Assembly: GCA_910583615.1 (NCBI GenBank)
Contig: CAJTXP010000008.1
Location: forward strand, 66,069 to 130,068
Direction: 5' to 3'
Source of the DNA: an uncultured Lachnospiraceae bacterium
Lineage (GTDB): Bacteria; Bacillota; Clostridia; Lachnospirales; Lachnospiraceae
Length of the DNA: 64,000 bases
Position 1 is the stretch's first letter; each line of letters starts with the position of its first letter. Positions 27,221 through 35,623 of this stretch are shown piece by piece. Both the position numbers and the translations under genes were made by a program. The notes under the pieces are model-generated. The model was not told the origin of the DNA and searched no databases. It worked only from the letters and a program-made list of their open reading frames with translations.

Positions 27221-28239
27221 AATACGACTCCTTTTTCTCCCTTTTCAACGGTTCCCACTTCATAGGGGTCTTCTCCTGCTGCCCGGATGGCTTCCATCGT
27301 CTTTCCGGCATCTGCAGGATCCACTGCCAGCACCATGCCCAGTCCCATATTATACGTATTGTACATCATGTCCTCTGCAATATTACCTTCCGTCTGCAAC
27401 ATGCGGAAGATCGGAAGGACCGGATAACTGTCCTTTTTCACCACGGCACGCACACCGTCCGGAAGCATGCGCGGAATATTTTCATAAAATCCGCCTCCGG
27501 TGATATGACTGCAGCCTTTGATGGTGACACCTGCTTCTTTCACTGCCCTGAGCGCCTTCACATAGATCTTCGTAGGACGGATCAGCGCCTCCCCCAGCGT
27601 ACAGCCAAGGTTGTCGTAATATGTATTCAGCGCCCCCTCACTCATGCGGAACACTTTGCGCACCAGAGAAAAACCGTTGCTGTGCACGCCGGAGGAGGCA
27701 ATCCCAATCAGAGTGTCTCCTTCTTTGATGTCCGCCCCGGTAATCAGATCCTTTTCGTCCACGATCCCCACGGCAAAACCTGCCAGATCATATTCATCTT
27801 CCGGATAGAAGCCCGGCATCTCTGCTGTCTCTCCGCCGATCAGCGCTGCTCCTGCCTGCTTACAGCCCTCTGCTACACCGCTTACAATCGTCGCAATCTT
27901 CTCCGGATAATTCTTTCCGCAGGCAATATAGTCAAGGAAGAACAGCGGCTCTCCTCCTGCACAGGCAATATCATTGACACACATCGCCACACAGTCGATA
28001 CCGACGGTATCATGCCTGTCCAGCAGAAATGCCAGCTTCAGCTTTGTTCCCACGCCGTCCGTACCGGACACCAGAGTCGGTTTTTCCATGTTCTTGAAAG
28101 CACTCATGGAAAACGCCCCGGAGAAGCCGCCCAGACCACCCAGCACCTCCGGCCTCATGGTTGCCTTAACATGTTCTTTCATCAGTTCTACCGATCTGTA
28201 ACCGGCCTCAATATCAACACCTGCATGCTTGTAATCCAT
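27214..28239 (-). CDS. purM: Phosphoribosylformylglycinamidine cyclo-ligase
   Basis: 341 residues from the ATG at 28239 ([17 protein letters not shown]), chosen because GGAGGA lies upstream. It closes the imidazole ring, making AIR. The PurM signatures [13 protein letters not shown] (about 56-68), [10 protein letters not shown] and [12 protein letters not shown] are intact. It lies 41 bases after purE and overlaps purN by 7. Confidence 0.98.
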   Translation of the reverse strand: MDYKHAGVDIEAGYRSVELMKEHVKATMRPEVLGGLGGFSGAFSMSAFKNMEKPTLVSGTDGVGTKLKLAFLLDRHDTVGIDCVAMCVNDIACAGGEPLFFLDYIACGKNYPEKIATIVSGVAEGCKQAGAALIGGETAEMPGFYPEDEYDLAGFAVGIVDEKDLITGADIKEGDTLIGIASSGVHSNGFSLVRKVFRMSEGALNTYYDNLGCTLGEALIRPTKIYVKALRAVKEAGVTIKGCSHITGGGFYENIPRMLPDGVRAVVKKDSYPVLPIFRMLQTEGNIAEDMMYNTYNMGLGMVLAVDPADAGKTMEAIRAAGEDPYEVGTVEKGEKGVVLC

Positions 28240-28280
28240 AACCTGTATCCTCCTGTCTTCTCTGTTTGAATGGGACAACT

Positions 28281-28793
28281 TTACATTTGCGCCAGATAAG
28301 CCTTATATCCGATCTCATCCAGCTTTTCCGCCTTTCCTTTCACTTCCTCCTTCATCTCCTCCGAATAGACCTTCAGTCGTTTCAAAAGCTCCTGATCAGA
28401 AGTGGCAAGGATCTTTGCCGCAAGAATACCTGCATTGGCTCCGCCGTTGATTGCAACCGTCGCCACCGGAATGCCGCCGGGCATCTGCACGATGGAATAC
28501 AGGGAATCCACACCGCCCAGATCCGAGGTCTTCATGGGGACGCCAATGACCGGCATCGGGAAGATCGCCGCACACATGCCCGGAAGATGAGCCGCTTTGC
28601 CCGCCCCTGCAATGATTACCTGAAAGCCTTTTGCCTCTGCGCCTCTGGCATACTCAAAAAACACATCCGGCTCCCTGTGAGCGGATATAATCGTCATCTC
28701 AAAATCCACTCCCAGTTTCTCCAGTACGTCCGCCGCCCTGCTCATGACCGGCATATCCGAATCACTGCCCATTACAATTCCTACTCTCGCCAT
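28281..28793 (-). CDS. purE: N5-carboxyaminoimidazole ribonucleotide mutase
   Basis: 170 residues from the ATG at 28793 ([17 protein letters not shown]), with AAGGAGA upstream. The class I PurE motifs [17 protein letters not shown] and [11 protein letters not shown] are all present. It is the first gene of the purE-purM-purN-purD operon, with a near-perfect promoter at 28831-28859. No purK is visible in the window. Confidence 0.97.
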   Translation of the reverse strand: MARVGIVMGSDSDMPVMSRAADVLEKLGVDFEMTIISAHREPDVFFEYARGAEAKGFQVIIAGAGKAAHLPGMCAAIFPMPVIGVPMKTSDLGGVDSLYSIVQMPGGIPVATVAINGGANAGILAAKILATSDQELLKRLKVYSEEMKEEVKGKAEKLDEIGYKAYLAQM

Positions 28794-28830
28794 GTTCAAT
28801 CTCCTTTTTCTGTATGTTTTTTTATGAGTC

Positions 28831-28859
28831 ATCTTATCGTGGCTCCTGCGCCTTGTCAA
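28831..28859 (-). promoter_or_regulatory. Promoter of the purEMND operon
   Basis: On the minus strand a perfect TTGACA, 17 bases, then TAAGAT, about 38 bases before the purE start. It begins just after the stop of the M29-like peptidase gene. I saw no purine riboswitch core in the short leader. Confidence 0.8.
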
Positions 28860-28869
28860 GTCCGAACCG

Positions 28870-30918
28870 TCACTCGTCAAACGGCCGGTTCAGTTCTTCC
28901 GTTCCCGGAAGAACGAATCTCCCGTCCCTGATCAAAACAGTCCGGCTGCCGTCCTCATGGACGACGGATATTTCCTGCAGTTCGTCATAGGGAATCGTAA
29001 TGTCCGTATGGCAGTTAAAATATGCCTTTTTCATATCCTCTTTCCGAAGGGCAGAACATTCATTTTCCTTCGCAATCATCTGTTTACCGTCCGGATTGTA
29101 CGTCTTTACCTCCTCTTCCCAGGAAAAGCAGGTATCCCCCACTGCAAAATGCGGTCCCATTTTCTCCGCGATCAGAATCGGCATCCGGTCCTCGATTCCA
29201 TATTTCCCGGCAGCCATATAGGCCGTCGTGTTGGTTCCGATGGCAAATTCCCCCATGGGCAGCGTTTCATGGTGCATCAGCACGTTTTCCCGGATATAGC
29301 GGCGGTTTTCCTCCTCCCGCCCATAATTTCCACAGGTATATTCTGCAACCATGCCGTCACGGAAGGTAAGTTTCAGATCCCTGTAGAACAGTCCGTCCAG
29401 ATAGACGCCTGTCACATGAAGCACGCCGTTCGTTCCGGCGAGCACCGGAGATGTGAACACCTCACCTACCGGTATGTTCACATCCGCCACGCAGTTTTCA
29501 AAAACAGTTTCCTTTTCGGGATCCCGGACTCTGGCAAGCGTGATCCAAAGATCCGTCCGGTTATTCCCTTTTCCAAGAACATGCACCGACGTCCCTGTAT
29601 CCAGTACATCAATCAGTCTCTGCTGAATCTCCTGCCAGGTTCTGTAATCCAGCGTATTGATCTTCACAGTCTCCCGGAAAATCTCCTCGAACTGCGGCCC
29701 GATGTCCGGAACCGGAAACGCAATAATCGTAAAGCTCCGTTCATCCCCGGGAATATATTCATTGACGATCTGCCCCATACGGCTGTTTAATGATACCTGA
29801 ATCTCCTGCTGTTTCTCATCCAGCTTCGGCGCCTCCGGCTTCGGCACCGGCACAAACGGCGTCTCTCCGAAGACCTCCATAACTGCAGGACCTCCGTGTG
29901 CCTGCGCCAGATCCCTGTACCGCTCATAAGCCGTCTTAAGAACACCGATTTTGCGCTCCGCAAATGCTCTGTCCATAAAAAACGCCGCGTCTCCCTTATG
30001 GTCATAGTCATACTGTTTATTGGGAAAAGCCCCATAGTATCCGATCCTGCCGGCCTCCCGCATATTCACCCTGCTTACTGCCGCACGGTAAATAATACTC
30101 TGAAGACCCATGGCTTCAAAGTTCTTTACTGCCTGCCGAATAATCCGTTCAAAACCCAGACAGTAACGGATATTGACGGTCTTTTTTTTGTGCAGCGGCT
30201 TTCCCGCCACCTCGAATCCCATCCGATAGCCTTCCGTAAAAACAGATGCAGTTTTCCGGATCTCCTCTTCGGGCAGCCCTGCCAGATACCGGCTCATACG
30301 AATCTGCGTATCACTGACATATTCACCAAACCGGTACAGATATCTGGGATCCTCAAGATCCGCTTCCATAATAATATCCCGTGCAAAGGACAGGGAGGGA
30401 TCCAGCTGCTCCTGCACTCTTTTGGTCACCATCACGTCACTGTAATCGCTGACAAACCAGTATACATCCGATCTAAGCTGTTCTCCCGACGGGGCTGCGC
30501 CGCCTGTAAATTCACTGTGTATCTGCAGGAAAAGTTCCATGCAGATGAGCATTTCCTCCGTCCGCCGCTCGAAGGCATAGACGATCATGCCCCGAAGCTC
30601 TGCATAGACGAAGGACAGAATACGGCCATATGTATCTGTAAGCCTGGACACCGCATAAGCCGGATTCGCATAGCTTAATTCGTATGCTTCTCCTGTAATA
30701 TCCCCATAGAGCTTTTCATTCCACACCTGAAGCTGCTTAAGGGAAGCCGTTTCAAACCAGTCTTTTTCTGCCTTTTTGACTGTCTCCAGCATGAGCAGTA
30801 CAAATTCTGCAGTCCTTTTAAAATAATCGCCGATATTCTCTTCTGTTTCGGGTTCTTCTGCAATCTCCCGGATCCGTCCTGCGGCAAGCCGCCACCGTTC
30901 CAACTGAATCTCATCCAT
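28870..30918 (-). CDS. M29-like aminopeptidase with long N-terminal extension
   Basis: 682 residues, against about 410 in classical thermophilic aminopeptidases of family M29. The C-terminal half holds the metal-site pattern: VPVGEVFTSPV with the first Glu, VLMHHETLPMGEFAIGTN with Glu and His, and MGPHFAVGDTCFSWEE with His and the last acid. The N-terminal about 330 residues are a separate helical region seen in clostridial relatives, role unknown. Probably releases N-terminal amino acids from peptides in the cytoplasm. Starts 9 bases after the DUF6142 gene, hence co-transcribed with VanZ and DUF6142 genes; the purE promoter follows its stop. Confidence 0.8.
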   Translation of the reverse strand: MDEIQLERWRLAAGRIREIAEEPETEENIGDYFKRTAEFVLLMLETVKKAEKDWFETASLKQLQVWNEKLYGDITGEAYELSYANPAYAVSRLTDTYGRILSFVYAELRGMIVYAFERRTEEMLICMELFLQIHSEFTGGAAPSGEQLRSDVYWFVSDYSDVMVTKRVQEQLDPSLSFARDIIMEADLEDPRYLYRFGEYVSDTQIRMSRYLAGLPEEEIRKTASVFTEGYRMGFEVAGKPLHKKKTVNIRYCLGFERIIRQAVKNFEAMGLQSIIYRAAVSRVNMREAGRIGYYGAFPNKQYDYDHKGDAAFFMDRAFAERKIGVLKTAYERYRDLAQAHGGPAVMEVFGETPFVPVPKPEAPKLDEKQQEIQVSLNSRMGQIVNEYIPGDERSFTIIAFPVPDIGPQFEEIFRETVKINTLDYRTWQEIQQRLIDVLDTGTSVHVLGKGNNRTDLWITLARVRDPEKETVFENCVADVNIPVGEVFTSPVLAGTNGVLHVTGVYLDGLFYRDLKLTFRDGMVAEYTCGNYGREEENRRYIRENVLMHHETLPMGEFAIGTNTTAYMAAGKYGIEDRMPILIAEKMGPHFAVGDTCFSWEEEVKTYNPDGKQMIAKENECSALRKEDMKKAYFNCHTDITIPYDELQEISVVHEDGSRTVLIRDGRFVLPGTEELNRPFDE

Positions 30919-30927
30919 CTTTCTCTG

Positions 30928-31242
30928 TCATCCCCCTGTTCCCAACAGATAGATGCCCGCAAATGACAAAAGCACCAGTCCGTTCAGTATACATCCCGCA
31001 TATGGGAATCCTTTATAAGTATCTTCCTCTCCCAGTCCCCGAAAACCATGGTACAACCCGGTCAGGGAGAGAAGCAGCGCCAGAAATCCAAGAACAGCGA
31101 CCTGTTTTCCTGCCTGTCCGTATTCCAGATAGGCAGCCGCCACCATGCTGCCCGTCAGGAGCAGGGATATAACTCCCAGAATACTTGACCGGATACCTGT
31201 CCGTGAGTGATTTCTAACTGTAAATTTATATCGTCTCTTCAT
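30928..31242 (-). CDS. Small membrane protein, DUF6142-like
   Basis: 104 residues from the ATG at 31242 (MKRRYKFTVRNHSRTG), which follows AGGGGATTT. Three hydrophobic segments (about 20-36, 46-60, 79-98) and a basic N-terminus. Matches from memory the DUF6142 membrane proteins of Lachnospiraceae; function unknown. The start lies 17 bases inside the end of the VanZ gene, and its stop is 9 bases before the peptidase gene, so all three form one unit. Confidence 0.65.
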   Translation of the reverse strand: MKRRYKFTVRNHSRTGIRSSILGVISLLLTGSMVAAAYLEYGQAGKQVAVLGFLALLLSLTGLYHGFRGLGEEDTYKGFPYAGCILNGLVLLSFAGIYLLGTGG

Positions 31243-31699
31243 AAATCCCCTTTTCTTTTTTCCGAAATACCAGCCGATAGATTCCATATCCGATACAGCC
31301 GCCCAGCGTATTGAGGATCATGTCATCCACATCACAGCTTCCTACCCGGAGAATCAGCTGAGAAACTTCTATGAACAACGTCAGTTCAAAGCTCAGCAGG
31401 GCAACTTTAAAAAACCCCATCCTTTTCTTCTGCATTGCCGGAAGAAGCGCACCGTACGGCACAAAGCCAATGATATTTCCCAGAAGGTTCCAGAACACCC
31501 GCCACGGACCGATCTGCCTGCGGTATATAATATAACGCCTGATTTCCCGAAACGGCATCAGATTATACCTGTAATCTCCTTCCAGCATCGTACGTCCCCA
31601 GTCTTCTGCAAAAAACATCAGATATATAAGAAGCAGAAGATAGAGGCCAAAGAACACGCGGCTAGCCTGCCGGATATACTTTTCTGTCTCCTTTTTCAC
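31226..31699 (-). CDS. VanZ family membrane protein
   Basis: 157 residues starting with GTG at 31699, which has AAGGAG six bases upstream. Four hydrophobic segments with the VanZ core: RYIIYRRQIGPWRVFWNLLGNIIGFVPYG (Asn and Gly-rich) and ELTLFIEVSQL with VDDMILNTLGG. VanZ members affect susceptibility to glycopeptides such as teicoplanin in some hosts, but most are of unknown role. A terminator separates it from the pyrE unit; the DUF6142 gene overlaps its end. Confidence 0.9.
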   Translation of the reverse strand: MKKETEKYIRQASRVFFGLYLLLLIYLMFFAEDWGRTMLEGDYRYNLMPFREIRRYIIYRRQIGPWRVFWNLLGNIIGFVPYGALLPAMQKKRMGFFKVALLSFELTLFIEVSQLILRVGSCDVDDMILNTLGGCIGYGIYRLVFRKKEKGIYEETI

Positions 31700-31713
31700 A
31701 TAAAGCTCCTTCT

Positions 31714-31767
31714 AAAAAGCTGCTGCAAATGACTGTCCATCGACCGGACAGTCGTTCACAGCAGCCA
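31714..31767 (-). terminator. Terminator of the pyrimidine operon
   Basis: On the minus strand the arms GCTGCTGTGAACGACTGTCC and GGACAGTCATTTGCAGCAGC form a stem of about 18 pairs with an internal bulge; TTTTT follows. It ends the pyrF-pyrK-pyrDB-pyrE-sORF unit and precedes VanZ by 14 bases. Confidence 0.9.
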
Positions 31768-31775
31768 TCGTCCTG

Positions 31776-31931
31776 TCAGAACATCAGGTCAGATTTTCCC
31801 TTCAGCAGACGGGCCCCGTTGATAATCATCAGGATCCCCGTCACAATTCCGGTCACCAGGACAATGATGCCAAGAGCCAGATCCCCGGCTCCCACATTTG
31901 CCATGGTTTTGTAAGTTTTCTCATTATTCAT
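31776..31931 (-). CDS. 51-residue single-pass membrane peptide overlapping pyrE
   Basis: MNNEKTYKTMANVGAGDLAL opens a 51-residue protein with one strong membrane segment (about 20-42, rich in Ile, Val and Gly) and a short basic tail. The ATG at 31931 lies 8 bases inside the pyrE reading frame and uses a GGGAGGA site inside pyrE, so translation is coupled. A terminator follows directly. I do not recognise a family. Its overlap with pyrE and good start signals make it a believable small gene; it may be one of the many uncharacterised short membrane proteins of Clostridia. Confidence 0.7.
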   Translation of the reverse strand: MNNEKTYKTMANVGAGDLALGIIVLVTGIVTGILMIINGARLLKGKSDLMF

Positions 31932-32619
31932 GTACATATCCTCCCTGTTGTACTCCATACTGTTCATAGTATGCGTCTATTGCTGTCTTTAATGCATCAT
32001 CAATGATAACTTTTCCTTTATACGGACGGTTATGGAGATATTCCACCACCTCCGCCATGGTCACAATCGCCGTTGTCTGGAGGCCATAAGTTTCCTGAAT
32101 CTCCTGCAGTGCACTTTTTTCTCCCTGCCCTCTCTCCATGCGGTCCACAGATACTACAAGCCCCACAGGATGCACTTCTCCCTGCGCCCGGATGATCGGA
32201 AGCGTCTCCTGAATGGACGTGCCTGCCGTCGTTACATCCTCGATAATCACCACCCGGTCGCCGTCTCCCATGGGACTTCCCAGCAGAATCCCCCTGTCTC
32301 CGTGGTCCTTCACTTCTTTCCGGTTGGAACAGTAGCGGATATCCTTCCCATACCGCTCGCTGATGGCGATGGTTGCCGCCACAGTCAGCGGGATCCCCTT
32401 GTACGCCGGACCAAACAGGACGTCAAAATCCAGTCCGAAACGGTCGTGGATCGCCTTCGCATAATACTCTCCCAGTTTCCGAAGCTGCGCTCCGGTACGG
32501 TAAAACCCGGTATTCACAAAAAACGGAGTCTTCCTGCCGCTCTTGGTTACAAAATCTCCGAATTTCAGAACCTGGCAGTCAATCATAAATCCAATAAATT
32601 CCTGTTTGTACTGTTCCAT
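31924..32619 (-). CDS. pyrE: Orotate phosphoribosyltransferase
   Basis: 231 residues. It condenses orotate and PRPP to OMP. The PRPP-binding motif VVIIEDVTTAGTSIQE (about 120-135), catalytic loop lysines (RKEVKDHGDRG) and LFGPAYKGIPL are present. It follows pyrDB after 85 bases. The end of the gene encodes the ribosome binding site of the 51-residue membrane peptide. Confidence 0.97.
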   Translation of the reverse strand: MEQYKQEFIGFMIDCQVLKFGDFVTKSGRKTPFFVNTGFYRTGAQLRKLGEYYAKAIHDRFGLDFDVLFGPAYKGIPLTVAATIAISERYGKDIRYCSNRKEVKDHGDRGILLGSPMGDGDRVVIIEDVTTAGTSIQETLPIIRAQGEVHPVGLVVSVDRMERGQGEKSALQEIQETYGLQTTAIVTMAEVVEYLHNRPYKGKVIIDDALKTAIDAYYEQYGVQQGGYVHE

Positions 32620-32704
32620 CTATCTGACAACCTCCATCCATTTTGTTCAGGATCATTATAAATTTCCTTTATCTTACCATAGATAAAGAACATTTTCAAT
32701 TCTC

Positions 32705-33610
32705 TTATCTTACCGCGCCGATCAGTTCCCGGATATCCTCCACCTGATGCTGCCGCATATAGGCTTCGATTCCTTCCGCCACCTTCTTTGCCGCGTAAGG
32801 GTCCGCAAAATTCGCGGTTCCCACCGCCACTGCCGTAGCGCCTGCCAGAATGAACTCCATGGCGTCCTCTCCGTTTAAGATGCCCCCCATGCCGATGATC
32901 GGAAGCTTCACTGCCTGCGCCACCTGATATACCATGCGGACGGCCACCGGTTTGACCGCCGGACCGGACATGCCTCCGGTCCTGTTGGCTATGGCAAAGG
33001 TCCTTCTGTGAATATCAATCTTCATGCCTGTAATCGTGTTGATCAGGGAAAGCACGTCCGCCCCTCCGGCTTCCGCCGCTCTCGCCATCTCCGCAATGTC
33101 CGTCACATTGGGGCTCAGCTTCATGATGACCGGCTGGCGGGCATGTTTTTTCACTTCCCGGGTAATGGCCTCCAGCGCCTTCGGATCCTGTCCGAACGCA
33201 ATGCCGCCCTCTTTTACATTGGGGCAGGACACGTTGATCTCCAGAAGGTCCACCGGCTCTGAAGAGAGACGTTCCACTACTGCACAGTAGTCTTCTATTG
33301 TCTTTCCGCATACATTGACAATGACCCTGGTATCATATTTTTTCAAATACGGAAGGTCCCGCTTTACAAATACGTCGATTCCGGGATTCTGAAGCCCAAT
33401 TGCATTGAGCATGCCGCCCCTGGTCTCCGCAATACGCGGCGTGGGATTGCCCGGCCAGGGCACGCTGGCGACGCCTTTGGTCACTACTGCGCCCAGCAGT
33501 CCCAGATCATAAAATTCACTGTATTCCCCGCCGGAGCCAAAGGTCCCGGAGGCAGTCATGACCGGATTCTTAAGTTCCACTCCCGCAAGCGTTACTTTTG
33601 TGTTCCTCAC
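32705..33610 (-). CDS. pyrD: Dihydroorotate dehydrogenase B, catalytic subunit
   Basis: 301 residues from the GTG at 33610, chosen because GGAGG lies seven bases upstream and the GTGA overlaps the pyrK stop by 4 bases; an upstream in-frame start would run deep into pyrK. The NAD-dependent class 1B type is shown by the partner PyrK and the catalytic Cys in NVSCPNVKEGG (about 130). FMN-binding segments MTASGTFGSGGEY, KLSPNVTD and GMGGILNGEDA are present. Confidence 0.96.
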   Translation of the reverse strand: MRNTKVTLAGVELKNPVMTASGTFGSGGEYSEFYDLGLLGAVVTKGVASVPWPGNPTPRIAETRGGMLNAIGLQNPGIDVFVKRDLPYLKKYDTRVIVNVCGKTIEDYCAVVERLSSEPVDLLEINVSCPNVKEGGIAFGQDPKALEAITREVKKHARQPVIMKLSPNVTDIAEMARAAEAGGADVLSLINTITGMKIDIHRRTFAIANRTGGMSGPAVKPVAVRMVYQVAQAVKLPIIGMGGILNGEDAMEFILAGATAVAVGTANFADPYAAKKVAEGIEAYMRQHQVEDIRELIGAVR

Positions 33611-34374
33611 AGCTCCACCTCCGTACTCAAAAACACCGGACCGTCCTTGCACACTCTTTTATTATGTACATGCGTATGTCCGTCCACCTCTTTCGACCGG
33701 CACACGCAAGCAAGGCATGCGCCGATTCCGCACGCCATCCGTTCCTCCATGGAGAGCCAGCAGGGTATCCCTTTTTCCTCTGCATATGCTTTCACGGCGC
33801 GAAGCATGGGCTTCGGGCCGCAGGCGTAGATGATATCTGCAGTCAGGCCATGCTCCCGGACGGCGTCCATGACATTTCCCTTCGTCCCGGCGCTGCCGTC
33901 CTCGGTGGCAATATAGAGCGCGCCGCGCTCCGCCAGTTCGTCCGTCAGAAACTGCTCGTCCCGATAGCCTGCAATCACCTGCACTTCCATATCCAGTTCC
34001 CTGGCAAGCTGAACCATGGGAGGTATGCCGATACCGCCGCCCATGAGAAATACTTTTTTTGCTCCGGCATCCAGAGGAAAGCCGTTTCCCAAAGGTCCCA
34101 GAACCTCAATCCGATCGCCGGATACCAGATGGGAAAACTCCTCCGTACCCTTCCCGGCCACCCGGTACACCATGCGGATCCTTCCGTTTTCACGGTCGAT
34201 CTCGCAGATGCTGATGGGTCTTGGAAGCATCCTGCTTTCATCCTTGCTGTACAGGGACAGAAACTGTCCCGGTTTCGCTTCCCCGGCGATCCGCCCGGTC
34301 TGGATCCACAGGCTGTAAATCTCCGACGCGATCTTTTTCTGTTCGATCACGGTAGCTGATTCTTTATATTTCAT
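33607..34374 (-). CDS. pyrK: Dihydroorotate dehydrogenase B, electron transfer subunit
   Basis: 255 residues. FAD-binding domain (MLPRPISICEID, about 65), NAD-binding domain (MGGGIGIPPM, about 112) and the C-terminal 2Fe-2S site MACGIGACLACVC with a further Cys (KRVCKDGPVF). It passes electrons from dihydroorotate oxidation to NAD+. The start ATG has AGGAG eight bases upstream and lies 17 bases after the 106-bp tandem repeat. Confidence 0.96.
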   Translation of the reverse strand: MKYKESATVIEQKKIASEIYSLWIQTGRIAGEAKPGQFLSLYSKDESRMLPRPISICEIDRENGRIRMVYRVAGKGTEEFSHLVSGDRIEVLGPLGNGFPLDAGAKKVFLMGGGIGIPPMVQLARELDMEVQVIAGYRDEQFLTDELAERGALYIATEDGSAGTKGNVMDAVREHGLTADIIYACGPKPMLRAVKAYAEEKGIPCWLSMEERMACGIGACLACVCRSKEVDGHTHVHNKRVCKDGPVFLSTEVEL

Positions 34375-34391
34375 CTTCTTTTCTCCTATTT

Positions 34392-34645
34392 AGAGTTCCG
34401 CATCCCCGCCGGCGGCGTCCTGGGGCTGGAACGATTTCCGGCCGTTTCCCGGCCGCAAATCCTTCCGGACTCCGCCTGCGTGGATGCTGTCTGAAACAGA
34501 GTTCCGCATCCCCGCCGGCGGCGTCCTGGGGCTGGAACGATTTCCGGCCGTTTCCCGGCCGCAAATCCTTCCGGACTCCGCCTGCGTGGATGCTGTCTGA
34601 AACAGAGTTCCGCATCCCCGCCGGCGGCGTCCTGGGGCTGGAACG
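34392..34645. repeat. Tandem repeat, 106-bp unit, 2.4 copies, inside the pyrimidine operon
   Basis: Units at 34392-34497 and 34498-34603 are identical, and a third copy is cut after 42 bases at 34645, two bases before the pyrF stop. Each unit is GC-rich and contains a hairpin with arms CGGCCG around GGAAA (minus strand). The unit length is not a multiple of three, so no reading frame is kept. It fills the whole pyrF-pyrK gap. Confidence 0.95.
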
Positions 34646-34647
34646 GA

Positions 34648-35577
34648 TCAGATCACTGCTTCCAGCGCTCCCTGGATGTCTGCGATCATGTCCTTGACTG
34701 CCGCTCTGGATGCTTCCCCAAAATGTTCCGCTCCGTATTTTGCATAGGCCTCCTGTTTATAGGCCGCGATAATGCCCCTGGAAGAATTTACAATAGCTCC
34801 CAGTCCATCCTCATTGAAAAAGTACGCCAGATCCTTTCCCTTACCTCCCTGAGCTCCATAGCCCGGCACCAGGATAAAGGATTTCGGCATCACCTTCCGA
34901 AGCGCTTTTCCCTGTTCCGGATAGGTAGCGCCCACCACAGCGCCGATATAGCTGTAGGTATCTCCGCAGTGGTCGGCCCCCCACTCGGCCACTTTCTCTC
35001 CTACCAGCTCATAGAGCGGTTTTCCATCCACCAATCGATCCTGAAATTCTCCGCTGGACGGGTTGGAGGTCTTGACCAGGATAAACAGTCCTTTTTTTTC
35101 CTCTTTACACACCTCAATAAAAGGTTTTACTCCGTCAGAGCCGAGATAGGGATTCACAGTCGCAAAATCCTCGTCAAAACCAGCATATGTCCTGCTTCCC
35201 ACCTGCACCTTTCCCAAGTGTCCCACCGCATAAGCCGCCGAAGTGGAACCGATATCGCCCCGCTTCACGTCTCCGATGACGATCAGCCCTTTGGATTTGC
35301 AGTAGTCCACCGTCTTTTTGTATGCTTCCAGTCCCTCCACGCCGAACTGCTCATACATGGCGATCTGAGGTTTTACCGCCGGGATCAGGTCAAAGGTCTG
35401 ATCCACAATCTCCTTATTGAACTGCCAGATGGCCTCCGCCGCTCCACGCAGCGTCTCTCCATACTCCTCAAACGCCGCTTTCTGGATGTGTTCCGGCACA
35501 TACGCAAGCATTGGATCCAGCCCCACCACGATGGGAGCCTTTGTTTTCTTAATTTTCTCAATTAACTTGTTGATCAT
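34648..35577 (-). CDS. pyrF: Orotidine 5'-phosphate decarboxylase (group 2)
   Basis: 309 residues, longer than the common 235-residue form and typical of the group 2 enzymes. It decarboxylates OMP to UMP. The catalytic motif VIGDVKRGDIGSTS with Asp-x-Lys (about 95-108), an N-terminal PIVVGLDPML and the LVPGYGAQGG phosphate loop (about 233) are present. It has a promoter of its own at 35595-35623 and leads pyrF-pyrK-pyrDB-pyrE. Confidence 0.97.
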   Translation of the reverse strand: MINKLIEKIKKTKAPIVVGLDPMLAYVPEHIQKAAFEEYGETLRGAAEAIWQFNKEIVDQTFDLIPAVKPQIAMYEQFGVEGLEAYKKTVDYCKSKGLIVIGDVKRGDIGSTSAAYAVGHLGKVQVGSRTYAGFDEDFATVNPYLGSDGVKPFIEVCKEEKKGLFILVKTSNPSSGEFQDRLVDGKPLYELVGEKVAEWGADHCGDTYSYIGAVVGATYPEQGKALRKVMPKSFILVPGYGAQGGKGKDLAYFFNEDGLGAIVNSSRGIIAAYKQEAYAKYGAEHFGEASRAAVKDMIADIQGALEAVI

Positions 35578-35594
35578 GTTGTGTCTCCTTTTAT

Positions 35595-35623
35595 TTTATA
35601 CTGCACAGGTTATCTTTTTCCAA
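35595..35623 (-). promoter_or_regulatory. Promoter of the pyrimidine operon
   Basis: On the minus strand TTGGAA, 17 bases, TATAAA, ending about 18 bases before pyrF. The -35 box lies inside the last codons of the acyltransferase gene. The leader is too short for a PyrR attenuator, so any control must act elsewhere, perhaps at the tandem repeat. Confidence 0.65.

Noticed and set aside
28794..28869. Purine riboswitch before purE
   Set aside because: The gap is 76 bases and is filled by the promoter and ribosome binding site; no aptamer core was visible.
34364..34615. 83-codon frame through the tandem repeat
   Set aside because: The 106-bp period shifts frame in each unit and no start signal is present, so the frame is accidental.
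34392..34645. CRISPR array
   Set aside because: The repeat units are directly adjacent with no unique spacers, and no cas genes are nearby.
35578..35609. PyrR attenuator before pyrF
   Set aside because: Only about 30 bases separate the upstream gene from pyrF, too short for the known attenuator folds.
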